This document shows positions 1 to 8,778 of a stretch of DNA of 29,082 nt, in pieces. Each line of letters begins with the position of its first letter. Positions within the stretch are counted from its first letter, which is position 1. The stretch is from Dehalococcoidia bacterium (lineage in GTDB: Bacteria; Chloroflexota; Dehalococcoidia; Dehalococcoidales; UBA1222): positions 1 through 29,082 of the forward strand of contig WRNP01000009.1 of the NCBI GenBank assembly GCA_009776515.1, written 5' to 3'. Position numbers and translations under genes: made by a program. Below the pieces are notes generated by a model. The model made no database searches, was not told the origin of the DNA, and saw nothing but the letters and a program-made list of their open reading frames with translations.

Positions 1-374
<374 letters not shown>

Positions 375-1439
375 TCAGATGCCCAACTGCTCGGCTAGTC
401 GGAGGGCGTAGAGGTCGGTCATGCCGGCAATGTAATCCACCACTCGGCGCGTTGGTTCATCGTTATAGCCGGGGTACTCCGGTGGTAATAACTCTCGGTG
501 GGCTAACAGGCGATGGTACAGGCCACGCACCACCATGCGTGCCCGCCGGGAACTTTCCGTATCGGCCAGCACCTTATAAACCCGAGCGAACATGAAGTGC
601 CGCAAGGCATCGGTGGCTTCGCCCACCACTGGGCTCATCCCGATGACGGGTAGCCTATCTGTTTTTGCCTGGCCTGATACAGGCCAAGAATAGGCAATAA
701 TGTCACTTACCATGGCGTTGATCCGGGCGGACGGTGAACATCCTAGGACGGCAGTGATTTCTTCCGGCAGATCGCTTTCAGTTAGCATGCCGGCACGGAT
801 GGCATCGCCAATGTCGTGATTGATATAGGCTATGGCATCGGTGATTTTGACCACTTCGGCCTCATAGGTGGCGGCTTCGCTTAACCCTGGTCCGAATATG
901 CTAGCCTCGCTCTTGGAGTGATTCAAGATGCCGTCGCGCACTTCCCATGACAGGTTGAGGCCGCATCCGTTCTTCTCAAGGATGTCCACTACGCGCAGGC
1001 TCTGCTCGTTATGGCGGAAGCCTCCTTGGCAAAGCTCCTCCAGTGCCTCCTCGCCGGTATGACCGAAGGGGGTGTGTCCTAGGTCGTGCCCTAGACTTAT
1101 CGCCTCCACCAAATCTTCATTTAGGTTGAGGGCGCGGGCGATGGTGCGGGCTAGCTGCGCCACCTCCAAGGTATGAGTGAGGCGGGTTACGAAATGATCG
1201 CCGAGAGGGGCGATAAAGACTTGAGTTTTGTGCTTAAGCCGCCGGAAGGCGTTGGTATGGATGATACGGTCGCGATCACGTTGAAAAATGGAGCGTATGG
1301 GGTCGGGGGCTTCAGGACTTGCTCGCCCACGCGAGTGTGCGCACCGCTGTGCGTAAGGTGATAGTCCCTCTTCGCGTGCCTCGGTGCGTTCGCGGATGCC
1401 GAGGGATATCAGCCCAGTGGTCTGCGCGCTGTTTTCCAT
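375..1439 (-). CDS. dgt: dGTP triphosphohydrolase (dGTPase family, HD domain)
   Basis: This 354-residue cytoplasmic protein belongs to the dGTPase-like HD phosphohydrolases, which cleave dNTPs to the nucleoside and triphosphate and help balance the dNTP pool. The N-terminal signature FRRLKHKTQVF (about 65-75) is followed by the HD-domain metal ligands His89 (RLTHTLEV) and His118-Asp119 (GHDLGHTPFGH). A later Asp in KITDAIAYINHD is the likely fourth ligand. The length matches the shorter, non-enterobacterial class of about 340 residues. It lies downstream of ppsA on the same strand, 73 bases away, behind a strong hairpin. No clear Shine-Dalgarno sequence precedes the ATG, although the N-terminus EEGLSPYAQR fits the family. 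Substrate choice among dNTPs cannot be read from sequence. Confidence 0.92.
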   Translation of the reverse strand: MENSAQTTGLISLGIRERTEAREEGLSPYAQRCAHSRGRASPEAPDPIRSIFQRDRDRIIHTNAFRRLKHKTQVFIAPLGDHFVTRLTHTLEVAQLARTIARALNLNEDLVEAISLGHDLGHTPFGHTGEEALEELCQGGFRHNEQSLRVVDILEKNGCGLNLSWEVRDGILNHSKSEASIFGPGLSEAATYEAEVVKITDAIAYINHDIGDAIRAGMLTESDLPEEITAVLGCSPSARINAMVSDIIAYSWPVSGQAKTDRLPVIGMSPVVGEATDALRHFMFARVYKVLADTESSRRARMVVRGLYHRLLAHRELLPPEYPGYNDEPTRRVVDYIAGMTDLYALRLAEQLGI

Positions 1440-1458
1440 GGTTTGCGTTGTAGGAGAA

Positions 1459-1503
1459 ACAGCGGCACCATTCTTGGCATCAAACCAAGAATGGTGCCGC
1501 TGT
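1459..1503 (-). terminator. 19-bp perfect hairpin between ppsA and dgt
   Basis: The arms at 1459-1477 and 1485-1503 are exact reverse complements (19 bp) around a 7-base loop. On the minus strand the hairpin begins 9 bases after the ppsA stop. It is followed by a short T-rich stretch (TTTCTCC) and then the dgt start 20 bases on. It is most likely an intrinsic terminator that partly uncouples dgt from ppsA, or a processing or mRNA-stabilising structure. The stem is unusually long and the T tract weak. Confidence 0.65.
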
Positions 1504-1512
1504 ATTGTGCCA

Positions 1513-3765
1513 TTACTTAGCCTGGAGTTTGGCTTCGGCGCGAGCGATGATGGCGCGCGTGGTGCCGATCATGTCGGGAGAGACCGATATTGAGGTGATG
1601 CCCCAGGCGACCAGCTTTTCGGTGAGTTCGGGATATACCGATGGAGCCTGGCCGCAGATGGAAGAGGTCACGCCCATGCCCTTGGATACCTTGATAGCGC
1701 GCTCAAGGGCTGCGAGAACGGCCTCGTTGCGTTCGTCGAAGGTCTTGGCGAGCTTGGATGAGTCGCGATCGATGCCCAGAATGAGCTGAGTGAGATCGTT
1801 TGAGCCGATGGATATGCCGTCGATCCCGACTTCCAGGAATTTTTCCATGAGGAAGATGTTGGAGGGGACCTCAACCATCATCCAGAGCTTGAAGTCTGCC
1901 GAGCGCTTGAGACCGCTGTCCTCTAAGATTTGCTTGGTGCTGATGAGTTCGCTAACGGTGCGCACGAAGGGGATCATCACCCAGAGGTTGTTGAACTCCT
2001 GCCGAACGCGCTTGATGGCCTCAATTTCCAGCTTGAAAGACTCAATGTCGGTGATATAGCGCGAGGCACCGCGGTAACCCAGCATGGGGTTTTCTTCCAT
2101 GTCTTCAAACTCGGCTCCACCTTCGAGCTCCCTATACTCGTTGGTCTTGAAATCGGTGGTACGGTAGACCACGGGGCGGGGATGGAAAGCCTTGGCAAAT
2201 GTTCCTAAGTCCTGGGCGAGCTTATCAATATATTCCTCAGCACGGCCGGTCTTGATCATATATAAGGGATGTTTCCCGATCTGGCCGATGATGAACTCAG
2301 CCCGCAGTAGTCCCACGCCGTCAACATTGCGGGCGGCTACGCGGTCGGCTAGCTCAGGTTGGGCTAGATTGACATAAACACGAGTGCGGGTCTTGAGGTG
2401 CTCGCGCATCAGGGAGGTGGCCGTTGAGCCTTGAGAATTGCGGGTGAGCTTGCCGTCGAAGACCTTGCCGTAAGTACCGTCTACGGTGACCACCTGGCTA
2501 TTGTGCAGGATGGAAGTCGCTTCGCCGGTCCCTACCACGCAGGGGACCCCCAACTCTCGGGAGACGATGGCGGCGTGCGAGGTGCGCCCGCCGCGGTCGG
2601 TGACGATAGCTGCCGCCCGCTTCATGGCGGGGACAAAGTCCGGGGTGGTCATCTCGGCTACCAAAACATCGCCGTCTTTCACCAGATCTATCTGCGACGG
2701 ATCAAGCAGTATCTTCGCCGGGCCAGTAGCCAGGCCCGGAGAGGCTGCGTCTCCGTGGAGTAGGGGCTCCGCCTCAATCTCGGACTCTTCCTCGGATACT
2801 TCCTTGATGGTTGTGACGGGGCGGGTCTGAACGATATACAGGCCGTTCTCATCTTTAGCCCACTCAATGTCTTGGGGGGTCTGATAATGATCTTCAAGGC
2901 GACGGGCGATCTCGGCAAGGGCTAGAATATCGGCATCGCTGATTTTGGGCTTTTCCTGACTCGTGGTTGCTATCGCCTGCCAGGTGTTGCCTGTGCCTTC
3001 CGCCAGGGCGCGGGCAAGCTTCTTTTCCTGGAGGCTCACCTTGCGTGAGAGCACGGTCATGGCGGCTTTGTCGATGATATAAAGATCCGGCGTGACTTCG
3101 CCAGAAACAAGCCCTTCGCCCAGGCCGTAGATGGCTTCAATGACGATCTTGCTGGTGTCGGAGGTGATGGGTTCCACGGTGAACATGACACCTGAGCTCT
3201 CAGAGGCGACCATGCGTTGTACGGGCACGGCAATGCCGACCTTGAAGTGGTCGAAATGCTGCTGCTCGCGGTAGTAGATTGCCCGGGCTTCAAACAAAGA
3301 AGCCCAGCATTCTTGGACGGCTCGGGCGACCTGGTCGGCTCCCACTATGTTAAGGAAAGTGCTCTGCTGACCGGCAAAAGAGGCTTCGGGCAGATCCTCA
3401 GCGGTGGCTGAAGAACGCACGGCAACCAAGCCATCCCCCATCTTTTGGTAGGCTTCCCTGATGGCCTGTGCCGTGGCTTCTGGCATGGTGGCTTCCATAA
3501 TAAGCTGCTTGATCTGGTTTGAGGCCTGCTGTAAGACTTTGCTGTCCTCGGGGTCTATGTTTTGAAGGATGGCACTGATGTTGGGTGCTAGGGCGGATTT
3601 TTCAACGAAGTCGTAATAGGCATTGGCGGTCACGATGAAACCGGGCGGGACGGGAATTTGGGAGCGAGTCATCTCTCCCAGGTTGGCCCCCTTGCCGCCC
3701 ACCAGAGGGATGTCCTCTTTGCCCACGTCTGCAAACCACACGATAGCTTGCTGGTTTTGTTGCAT
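1513..3765 (-). CDS. ppsA: Phosphoenolpyruvate synthase
   Basis: The 750-residue cytoplasmic enzyme converts pyruvate, ATP and water to phosphoenolpyruvate, AMP and phosphate, the entry to gluconeogenesis. Three domains are visible in order. The first is an N-terminal ATP-grasp pyruvate-phosphate-dikinase domain (about 1-320, with VGGKGANLGEM and VRSSATAEDLPEASFAGQ). The second is the mobile phosphohistidine domain with catalytic His397 in GGRTSHAAIVSRELG. The third is a C-terminal TIM barrel with catalytic Cys704 in SSICGQAPS. The absence of PPDK-specific insertions and the length (PPDK is about 870) favour PEP synthase. A strong Shine-Dalgarno (GGAAGGAG) lies 7 bases before the ATG. It is transcribed divergently from the DUF151 gene, probably from an extended -10 promoter. 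Together with the pyruvate carboxylase genes in this window it places pyruvate at the centre of biosynthesis. Confidence 0.95.
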   Translation of the reverse strand: MQQNQQAIVWFADVGKEDIPLVGGKGANLGEMTRSQIPVPPGFIVTANAYYDFVEKSALAPNISAILQNIDPEDSKVLQQASNQIKQLIMEATMPEATAQAIREAYQKMGDGLVAVRSSATAEDLPEASFAGQQSTFLNIVGADQVARAVQECWASLFEARAIYYREQQHFDHFKVGIAVPVQRMVASESSGVMFTVEPITSDTSKIVIEAIYGLGEGLVSGEVTPDLYIIDKAAMTVLSRKVSLQEKKLARALAEGTGNTWQAIATTSQEKPKISDADILALAEIARRLEDHYQTPQDIEWAKDENGLYIVQTRPVTTIKEVSEEESEIEAEPLLHGDAASPGLATGPAKILLDPSQIDLVKDGDVLVAEMTTPDFVPAMKRAAAIVTDRGGRTSHAAIVSRELGVPCVVGTGEATSILHNSQVVTVDGTYGKVFDGKLTRNSQGSTATSLMREHLKTRTRVYVNLAQPELADRVAARNVDGVGLLRAEFIIGQIGKHPLYMIKTGRAEEYIDKLAQDLGTFAKAFHPRPVVYRTTDFKTNEYRELEGGAEFEDMEENPMLGYRGASRYITDIESFKLEIEAIKRVRQEFNNLWVMIPFVRTVSELISTKQILEDSGLKRSADFKLWMMVEVPSNIFLMEKFLEVGIDGISIGSNDLTQLILGIDRDSSKLAKTFDERNEAVLAALERAIKVSKGMGVTSSICGQAPSVYPELTEKLVAWGITSISVSPDMIGTTRAIIARAEAKLQAK

Positions 3766-3802
3766 GAAATAGCTCCTTCCGAGGTCGCGTGAATTTCCCT
3801 AG

Positions 3803-3811
3803 ATTATAGCA
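3803..3811 (-). promoter_or_regulatory. Extended -10 promoter for ppsA
   Basis: On the minus strand the sequence reads TGC-TATAAT, a consensus extended -10 element about 40 bases upstream of the ppsA ATG. No good -35 lies 17 bases upstream, which is usual for extended -10 promoters. Confidence 0.55.
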
Positions 3812-3854
3812 GACGTGTCAACGGGGGGAGAAATTGCCACAAGTCATGCCTTGT

Positions 3855-3884
3855 TTGACACTCTTTAGCTTTGAGAGGTAGAAT
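3855..3884 (+). promoter_or_regulatory. Sigma-70-type promoter for the DUF151 gene
   Basis: TTGACA (3855-3860), an 18-base spacer and TAGAAT (3879-3884) predict transcription from about 3891. This excludes the upstream TTG at 3871 as the start of the following gene. Confidence 0.6.
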
Positions 3885-3933
3885 TAAACGATATATGGCT
3901 GTTATCAGCCTGGATCTGGATGGGAGCAAGATC

Positions 3934-4536
3934 ATGGTAGAAATGTCTATTGATAGCCTGCGGGTGGGTCTTATGAACCCCAAGTCCACTCAGCATGGTA
4001 CCCCCTACGTTGTACTATTGAAAGAGAAGGCCGCAGAGCGCTATTTGCCCATTTTTATTGGGCCAGCCGAGGCTAATGCCATCGCCCTTAAGTTGCGCGG
4101 TGAGCGTGTGCCGCGTCCGCTGACCCATGATTTGCTGCGCCTGGTCATTGATGCTTTGGGGGCATCTGTCGCGTTCATATTGGTGAGCGATCTTAAAAAC
4201 GACACTTTTTACGCCAAGATCGTCCTGAATACAAGCGATGGTCAGCTAGAGATAGATTCGCGTCCCTCCGATGCTTTTGCCTTGGCGCTGGCGGCGGGTC
4301 AGGTGCCTATCTATGCTGACGAGGCAGTGCTTGAAAAAGCCGGCATTTCCTTATCTCGAGATGAGGGCGACGAGTTGGTCATGGAGGGCGAACAGCTGGA
4401 TGCCGAGGGCAAGCTCAGCAAGTTGCCCGAGGGCAAACCGCGCAAAGTGAGCGAGGAGGAGCTCGGCAAGCTCTCGGCCTACCGGGAGTTTTTGGAAGGG
4501 CTTGACCTGGAAGACTTCGGTAAATACAAATCCTAA
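3934..4536 (+). CDS. Bifunctional nuclease family protein (DUF151)
   Basis: A 200-residue protein of the BFN/DUF151 family. Plant members have been reported to have DNase and RNase activity; bacterial roles are poorly defined. The conserved core is clear: EMSIDSLRVG, YLPIFIGPAEANAIALKL, RPLTHDLL and SRPSDAFALAL over about residues 1-140. A charged C-terminal extension ends in LDLEDFGKYK. I chose ATG 3934 because GGGAG lies 7 bases upstream and the family starts at about this point. The in-frame ATG at 3895 is nearly at the predicted transcription start, and the TTG at 3871 lies upstream of it. The gene is monocistronic: it has its own promoter and a terminator 21 bases after the stop. Confidence 0.85.
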   Translation: MVEMSIDSLRVGLMNPKSTQHGTPYVVLLKEKAAERYLPIFIGPAEANAIALKLRGERVPRPLTHDLLRLVIDALGASVAFILVSDLKNDTFYAKIVLNTSDGQLEIDSRPSDAFALALAAGQVPIYADEAVLEKAGISLSRDEGDELVMEGEQLDAEGKLSKLPEGKPRKVSEEELGKLSAYREFLEGLDLEDFGKYKS

Positions 4537-4556
4537 GGCGCTTTATGATGAAAATG

Positions 4557-4589
4557 ATAAGCCTCGATTATTTCGGGGCTTATTTTTTG
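4557..4589 (+). terminator. Intrinsic terminator after the DUF151 gene
   Basis: An 11-bp stem (ATAAGCCTCGA/TCGGGGCTTAT, one G-T pair) with a 4-base loop is followed by TTTTTT. It separates the DUF151 gene from the ATP synthase operon. Confidence 0.85.
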
Positions 4590-4609
4590 GCATAAGGCTC
4601 GAAAAGCCC

Positions 4610-4639
4610 TTGACTTGATTGCGCTCTTTTTGGTATTCT
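4610..4639 (+). promoter_or_regulatory. Promoter of the ATP synthase operon
   Basis: TTGACT (4610-4615), an 18-base spacer and TATTCT (4634-4639) lie about 30 bases upstream of the first gene of the operon and directly after the preceding terminator. Predicted transcription start is about 4646. Confidence 0.65.
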
Positions 4640-4669
4640 TCCCGACAGAGTTTGGCGGCGGGGGCGTTT

Positions 4670-4888
4670 ATGCAGCAGTGGCAAATCGCTCTTCGGGTTG
4701 TGGGAATCGGCTGGTATATGGCTCTTGCCATCTTGGGCGGAATATTAGGAGGGTTGTGGCTGGATGGCAAGCTTGAGACGGAGCCGGTGTTTTTAATAGT
4801 GGGCATTCTTTCAGGGCTGGTTGTGGCCGGTTACGGTGCTTATCAGGCGTTTAGGCCTATTGTGAATAATCAGCTTAAAGGGGAATAG
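4670..4888 (+). CDS. AtpZ/AtpI-family ATP synthase accessory protein
   Basis: A 72-residue membrane protein with two hydrophobic segments (about 8-30 and 38-60), joined by the short loop GGLWLDGKLETEPVF. The layout and the GG-x-WLDxK pattern fit the AtpZ/AtpI (ATPase gene 1) family, often encoded first in F-type ATPase operons. Related proteins have been linked to c-ring assembly and to Mg2+ or Ca2+ transport. ATG 4670 fits the two-helix hairpin; a longer frame from 4619 would begin upstream of the predicted transcription start. The stop is 3 bases before atpB, so the genes are probably translationally linked. Confidence 0.75.
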   Translation: MQQWQIALRVVGIGWYMALAILGGILGGLWLDGKLETEPVFLIVGILSGLVVAGYGAYQAFRPIVNNQLKGE

Positions 4889-4891
4889 TCT

Positions 4892-5854
4892 GTGGCTAAG
4901 AAGAAGGGCTGTTTAGGTTGCTCGCTCCCGGTAGCCATTATTATTTTGGTTCTGGTCGTGGGAGTTGTCGTTGTCGGCATGCTCGCAGGGCCGATAGGCC
5001 AATCGTTTGGCATCACCGGGCTACCAAGCTTTCTTGGGGTGTCCCAGCCGCATCCGCAGCTTCCCGCTGAGACCGTCTTCCACATCTTTAGTTTTCCGAT
5101 AACCAATACCATCGTCGCCACCTGGATCACTATGGCGGTTCTCATTATTCTATTCGCGGCAGCTTTCAGCCGCTCTCGGCTTATTCCCACCCGCATTCAG
5201 TCAGTCGTCGAGTCCCTGCTGGGCTTCGTCTATAACTTGGTGACCAGCATTGCCGGCGAGAAAGATGGGCGTCGCTTCTTCCCGCTGGTGGCGACCGTTT
5301 TCTTATTTGTCGGCTTTAACGCCTGGCTGTCTTTGGTGCCTGGTTATGGCAGTATTCTTATACATGGCCATGAGGGCGAGGCTGAGCTTATCCGGGGAGC
5401 CAACACCGATCTTAACACCACTCTGGCTCTAGCCTTGGTCGTATTCGGTGTGACGGAGTTTATGGGATTCAAGCGGATGCGCCTAGGCTACTTAAAGAAA
5501 TTCTTCATCTTCGGCGGCATGATAAGCGCCGTGAAAAAACTCTTCAAGGGCAAGATTGGCCAGGCGGCTATGGAGTTTGTATCTGGGTTCATTAGTTTCT
5601 TCACGGGGATTATTGAACTTCTCGGAGAGTTTATCCGCATTGTCAGCCTTAGTTTCCGGTTGTTCGGCAACATGACGGCAGGCGAGATCCTGCTTCTCAG
5701 CATTGCTTATCTTTTGCCGTTCTTGGTGCCGATTGTCTTCTATGGACTTGAGGTGCTGGTGGGTTTCATTCAAGCCCTAGTCTTCGCCGGCCTTACCATT
5801 GTATATATTTCCCTGGCCGTTGCCTCGCATTCATCTGAAGAGCACGGGCATTAA
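4892..5854 (+). CDS. atpB: F0F1 ATP synthase subunit a
   Basis: The 320-residue polytopic subunit a forms the two half-channels of the F0 motor beside the c-ring. The essential arginine (E. coli aArg210) is visible in SLSFRLFGNMTAGE near residue 257, inside the conserved penultimate helices. The GTG start at 4892 has GGGGA about 8 bases upstream. Compared with the usual 230-270 residues it has an extra N-terminal part: MAKKKGCLGCS followed by a very hydrophobic helix (about 13-34), then a Pro-rich stretch before the normal N-terminus. A Lys-rich cytoplasmic segment (about 190-215, GYLKKFF and AVKKLFKGK) also lengthens it. The two near-N-terminal cysteines (CLGC) do not form a standard lipobox. 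Confidence 0.93.
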   Translation: MAKKKGCLGCSLPVAIIILVLVVGVVVVGMLAGPIGQSFGITGLPSFLGVSQPHPQLPAETVFHIFSFPITNTIVATWITMAVLIILFAAAFSRSRLIPTRIQSVVESLLGFVYNLVTSIAGEKDGRRFFPLVATVFLFVGFNAWLSLVPGYGSILIHGHEGEAELIRGANTDLNTTLALALVVFGVTEFMGFKRMRLGYLKKFFIFGGMISAVKKLFKGKIGQAAMEFVSGFISFFTGIIELLGEFIRIVSLSFRLFGNMTAGEILLLSIAYLLPFLVPIVFYGLEVLVGFIQALVFAGLTIVYISLAVASHSSEEHGH

Positions 5855-5907
5855 GTTTGCAATACAACCGAATATAGATCGAATATCAAGAAAGGGGTTA
5901 TCTAACC

Positions 5908-6138
5908 ATGGATGCTGAAGCAGCGAAACTTTTGGGTGCAGGTCTGGCGGCCGCTTTGGGGATGCTGGGGCCCGGCTTGGGCTTGGGGCTCATCGGATTT
6001 GCCACAATGCAGGGCATTGCCCGCAACCCTGAGGCCAGTGGGCGCATGTTCACTAACATGATCCTGATGGCCGGCCTGACCGAAGCCATCGGTATCTATG
6101 TGCTCATTGTAGCCATCATCTTAGCCATGGTGGTGTAG
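5908..6138 (+). CDS. atpE: F0F1 ATP synthase subunit c
   Basis: A 76-residue two-helix hairpin that oligomerises into the rotor ring. Helix 1 carries the Gly-rich packing motif GPGLGLGLIG (21-30), the loop has the conserved ARNPE, and helix 2 carries the ion-binding carboxylate Glu59 in LTEAIGIY. In Na+-binding c subunits a Gln occurs in helix 1 and Ser-Thr follow the Glu. Here those positions are Leu, Ala and Ile, so I infer proton coupling. AAAGGGG precedes the ATG by about 11 bases. Confidence 0.95.
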   Translation: MDAEAAKLLGAGLAAALGMLGPGLGLGLIGFATMQGIARNPEASGRMFTNMILMAGLTEAIGIYVLIVAIILAMVV

Positions 6139-6184
6139 CCCGGTTCTTCTCGGCTTAAGTAGTTCAACACCACGGAGGGTAGCT

Positions 6185-6703
6185 ATGGGCGATGGTAATC
6201 CGTTAAGTGCGTTAGGCATTGATCTGAATTTTCTGATAATGCAGATCGTGAATTTCTGCGTCTTGTTGCTGGTGCTCTATTTGGTAGGCTATAAGCGTTT
6301 CCTCAAGACCATGGATCGGCGCGCTCAGCTTATCAAGGAGAGTCTGGAAGCGGGCGAGCGTGCCAAGCTGGAAGCTGCCTCAGCAGAACAAGAAGTGGCC
6401 CTGAAAATAGAGGAAGCCAGCGTTTCTGGGCAGAAGATTGTGGAACAGGCATCTAAGGCGGCTGAGGAAGTGCGTCGACGTGTTGAGTCCGATGCCCGCA
6501 AGGAGGCCGAGGCGATCATAGAAAAGGCTCGGGCAGAGACCAAGCGCGAAAAAGAAGAAGCCATGTCTGAGTTACGCAAGGAAGTGGCAGATCTTGCGGT
6601 GGCTGTGGCCGGCAAGGCCATTAGCCAGTCACTGGATGCCAGCACTCAGAAGGCTCTCATAGACAACGTCATGAAAGAAGCGGTGTCACTGGGGAAAGGG
6701 TAA
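6185..6703 (+). CDS. atpF: F0F1 ATP synthase subunit b
   Basis: A 172-residue peripheral-stalk subunit. One N-terminal membrane helix (about 15-37, with the conserved-type start IDLNFLIMQIVNF) is followed by a long charged Ala/Glu/Lys/Arg coiled coil (about 45-140), and the C-terminal part contacts subunit delta. Only one b-type gene is present, so the stalk is probably a homodimer. GGAGGG sits 5 bases before the ATG. Confidence 0.93.
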   Translation: MGDGNPLSALGIDLNFLIMQIVNFCVLLLVLYLVGYKRFLKTMDRRAQLIKESLEAGERAKLEAASAEQEVALKIEEASVSGQKIVEQASKAAEEVRRRVESDARKEAEAIIEKARAETKREKEEAMSELRKEVADLAVAVAGKAISQSLDASTQKALIDNVMKEAVSLGKG

Positions 6704-6727
6704 CCCCGGGGCTTTGAGAGGAAGAGC

Positions 6728-7267
6728 ATGGTAAGCGGAACAGAAGCTACGGGTTGGGCTCAGGAGCTTTTTGGGGCGGCTTTGGCGGCGAAAGCGCCGG
6801 TGCAGTGCCTTGCGGAGCTGCGTCGGGTGAGCGATTTATTAAAGGACGGAACGCTCTCGGCGGCACTGACTGATGCCCAGCTTCCCGCAGCTGATAAGCT
6901 CAAGTTGCTTTCGGGGCGGGCTGGCGAGTTGGAACCCGAAGTAGCTAAACTGGTGGCTACGCTGTTCGACAAGGGGCGTCTGGCGGAGATAGATAATATC
7001 GCCCTCGAGTATCAGCGGTTGCTGGATGCCCATCATGGCGTGGAAGGTGCGGAGGTGGCCGAGGTCACCACGGCGATGGCTTTGGATGAAGAGGCTAAGC
7101 TTTCTTTGGGAAAGCGCCTCACCGAGATCATGGAGCGACCGGTGGTGATAAAGACTAGCGTAGACCCAGCGGTTATCGGAGGCATTATCGTGCGTATAGG
7201 CGACAAACTGATCGACGGTAGCATCCGCAGCCGGTTGCAGACACTAAGCAAGGAGCTGGCCATATGA
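6728..7267 (+). CDS. atpH: F1 ATP synthase subunit delta
   Basis: A 179-residue OSCP/delta-family protein linking the b stalk to the top of the alpha3beta3 hexamer. The N-terminal helical domain (about 1-105) is divergent. The C-terminal part with the signature VDPAVIGGIIVRIGDKLIDGS (about 144-165) is characteristic. Its stop codon overlaps the atpA start (ATGA, 7264-7267), which indicates translational coupling. Confidence 0.93.
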   Translation: MVSGTEATGWAQELFGAALAAKAPVQCLAELRRVSDLLKDGTLSAALTDAQLPAADKLKLLSGRAGELEPEVAKLVATLFDKGRLAEIDNIALEYQRLLDAHHGVEGAEVAEVTTAMALDEEAKLSLGKRLTEIMERPVVIKTSVDPAVIGGIIVRIGDKLIDGSIRSRLQTLSKELAI

Positions 7268-8775
7268 CAAATGACAACCGCGACATCATCTCGTCCTTGA
7301 AAAAACAGGTCGAAGGTTACGCCCTGGGCGTCAGCGTCGTCAATGTGGGCACCATCACCCGGGTGGGTGATGGCATCGCCCGCATCAGCGGCCTCTCGGG
7401 AGCTAAGTATAACGAGCTCCTGGAGTTTCCCGGGGATGTGATTGGCATTGCTCTCAACTTGGAAGAAGAAGCCGTGGGCGCTGTCGTCCTCGGCGAAGAT
7501 TCCGGATTGAAAGAGGGCGATGAGGTTCGAGCCACCGGACGTGTGGCCGAGGTGCCAGTCGGTGCGGCTCTTATCGGGCGCGTGGTGGATCCCCTGGGCC
7601 GCCCCCTAGACGGCAAGGGCCCCATTAAGACCGAGCGCACTCGCCCCGTGGAGCGGGTGGCTCCCAATGTCGTTACCCGCAAATCGATTGATGCTCCAGT
7701 GCAGACGGGGATCAAGGCGGTTGATGCTATGATTCCGATTGGGCGCGGTCAGCGCGAACTTATTATCGGCGACCGCTCCACCGGCAAAACAGCTATTGCT
7801 TTGGATACCATTATTAATCAAAAAGGCGGCGACCTGATCTGTATATATGTGGCCATTGGCCAAAAAGCCTCTAAAGTTGCCCAGGTTGTAGCCCGGCTAG
7901 AGGAGGAAGGCGCTATGGCTCATACCATCGTGGTAGCGGCCAACGCCTCCGAGTCGGTAGCCCTTCAATACCTGGCCCCCTTTGCGGGCTGTGCCATGGG
8001 TGAGGAGTTTATGGAAACAGGGAAGGATGCCTTGATTGTCTATGACGACCTCTCCAAGCATGGCTGGGCCTATCGGCAGATGTCGCTCTTGTTGCGCCGA
8101 CCGCCGGGACGCGAAGCCTATCCCGGCGATGTTTTCTATTTGCACAGTCGTCTTCTGGAGCGCGCCGCGAAACTTGCCCCTCAGTATGGCGGCGGCTCGC
8201 TTACGGCTTTGCCGGTTATTGAGACTCAGGCCGGCGATGTGTCGGCCTATATTCCCACCAACGTCATTTCCATTACCGATGGCCAAATATACCTGGAGTC
8301 GGATTTATTTAACGCCGGTATCCGCCCGGCCCTCAACATTGGTATCTCGGTCTCCCGCGTGGGTTCGGCGGCCCAGACTAAGGCGATGAAGAAGGTGGCG
8401 GGCAAGCTCAAATTGGCCATGGCTCAGTTCCGGGAGCTCGCGGCCTTTGCGCAGTTCGGCACTGCCGAGCTTGATAAAGCTACGCAGGCGCAGATTGACC
8501 GTGGTCAGCGCATTACCGAGGTTCTGAAACAGCCCCAATATCGTCCCATGACGGTGACTGAACAAGTTGCTATCCTCTATGCAGTGATTAATGGTTATCT
8601 GGATGATGTGGCGGTGGATCGCGTGCAGGCTTTTGAGACCGGTTTTCTGCAGTTTATGGCAACTCAGCATAGCGATATCGTGGCGGATATTGCCAATTCC
8701 AAGGCATTGTCGGACGAGACCGAAAGCAAACTTAAGGAAGCCATCGTCAGTTTTAAGCGCACCTTTGGGAGCTAA
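7264..8775 (+). CDS. atpA: F1 ATP synthase subunit alpha
   Basis: The 503-residue regulatory nucleotide-binding subunit. The N-terminal beta-barrel (about 25-95, VGDGIARISGL) is followed by the RecA-like domain with Walker A GDRSTGKT (169-176), the conserved DDLSKH, and the arginine finger in ISVSRVGSAAQ that completes the catalytic site on beta. The C-terminal helical bundle runs from about 380. Length is standard. Four-base overlap with atpH. Confidence 0.97.
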   Translation: MTNDNRDIISSLKKQVEGYALGVSVVNVGTITRVGDGIARISGLSGAKYNELLEFPGDVIGIALNLEEEAVGAVVLGEDSGLKEGDEVRATGRVAEVPVGAALIGRVVDPLGRPLDGKGPIKTERTRPVERVAPNVVTRKSIDAPVQTGIKAVDAMIPIGRGQRELIIGDRSTGKTAIALDTIINQKGGDLICIYVAIGQKASKVAQVVARLEEEGAMAHTIVVAANASESVALQYLAPFAGCAMGEEFMETGKDALIVYDDLSKHGWAYRQMSLLLRRPPGREAYPGDVFYLHSRLLERAAKLAPQYGGGSLTALPVIETQAGDVSAYIPTNVISITDGQIYLESDLFNAGIRPALNIGISVSRVGSAAQTKAMKKVAGKLKLAMAQFRELAAFAQFGTAELDKATQAQIDRGQRITEVLKQPQYRPMTVTEQVAILYAVINGYLDDVAVDRVQAFETGFLQFMATQHSDIVADIANSKALSDETESKLKEAIVSFKRTFGS

Positions 8776-8778
8776 TGA

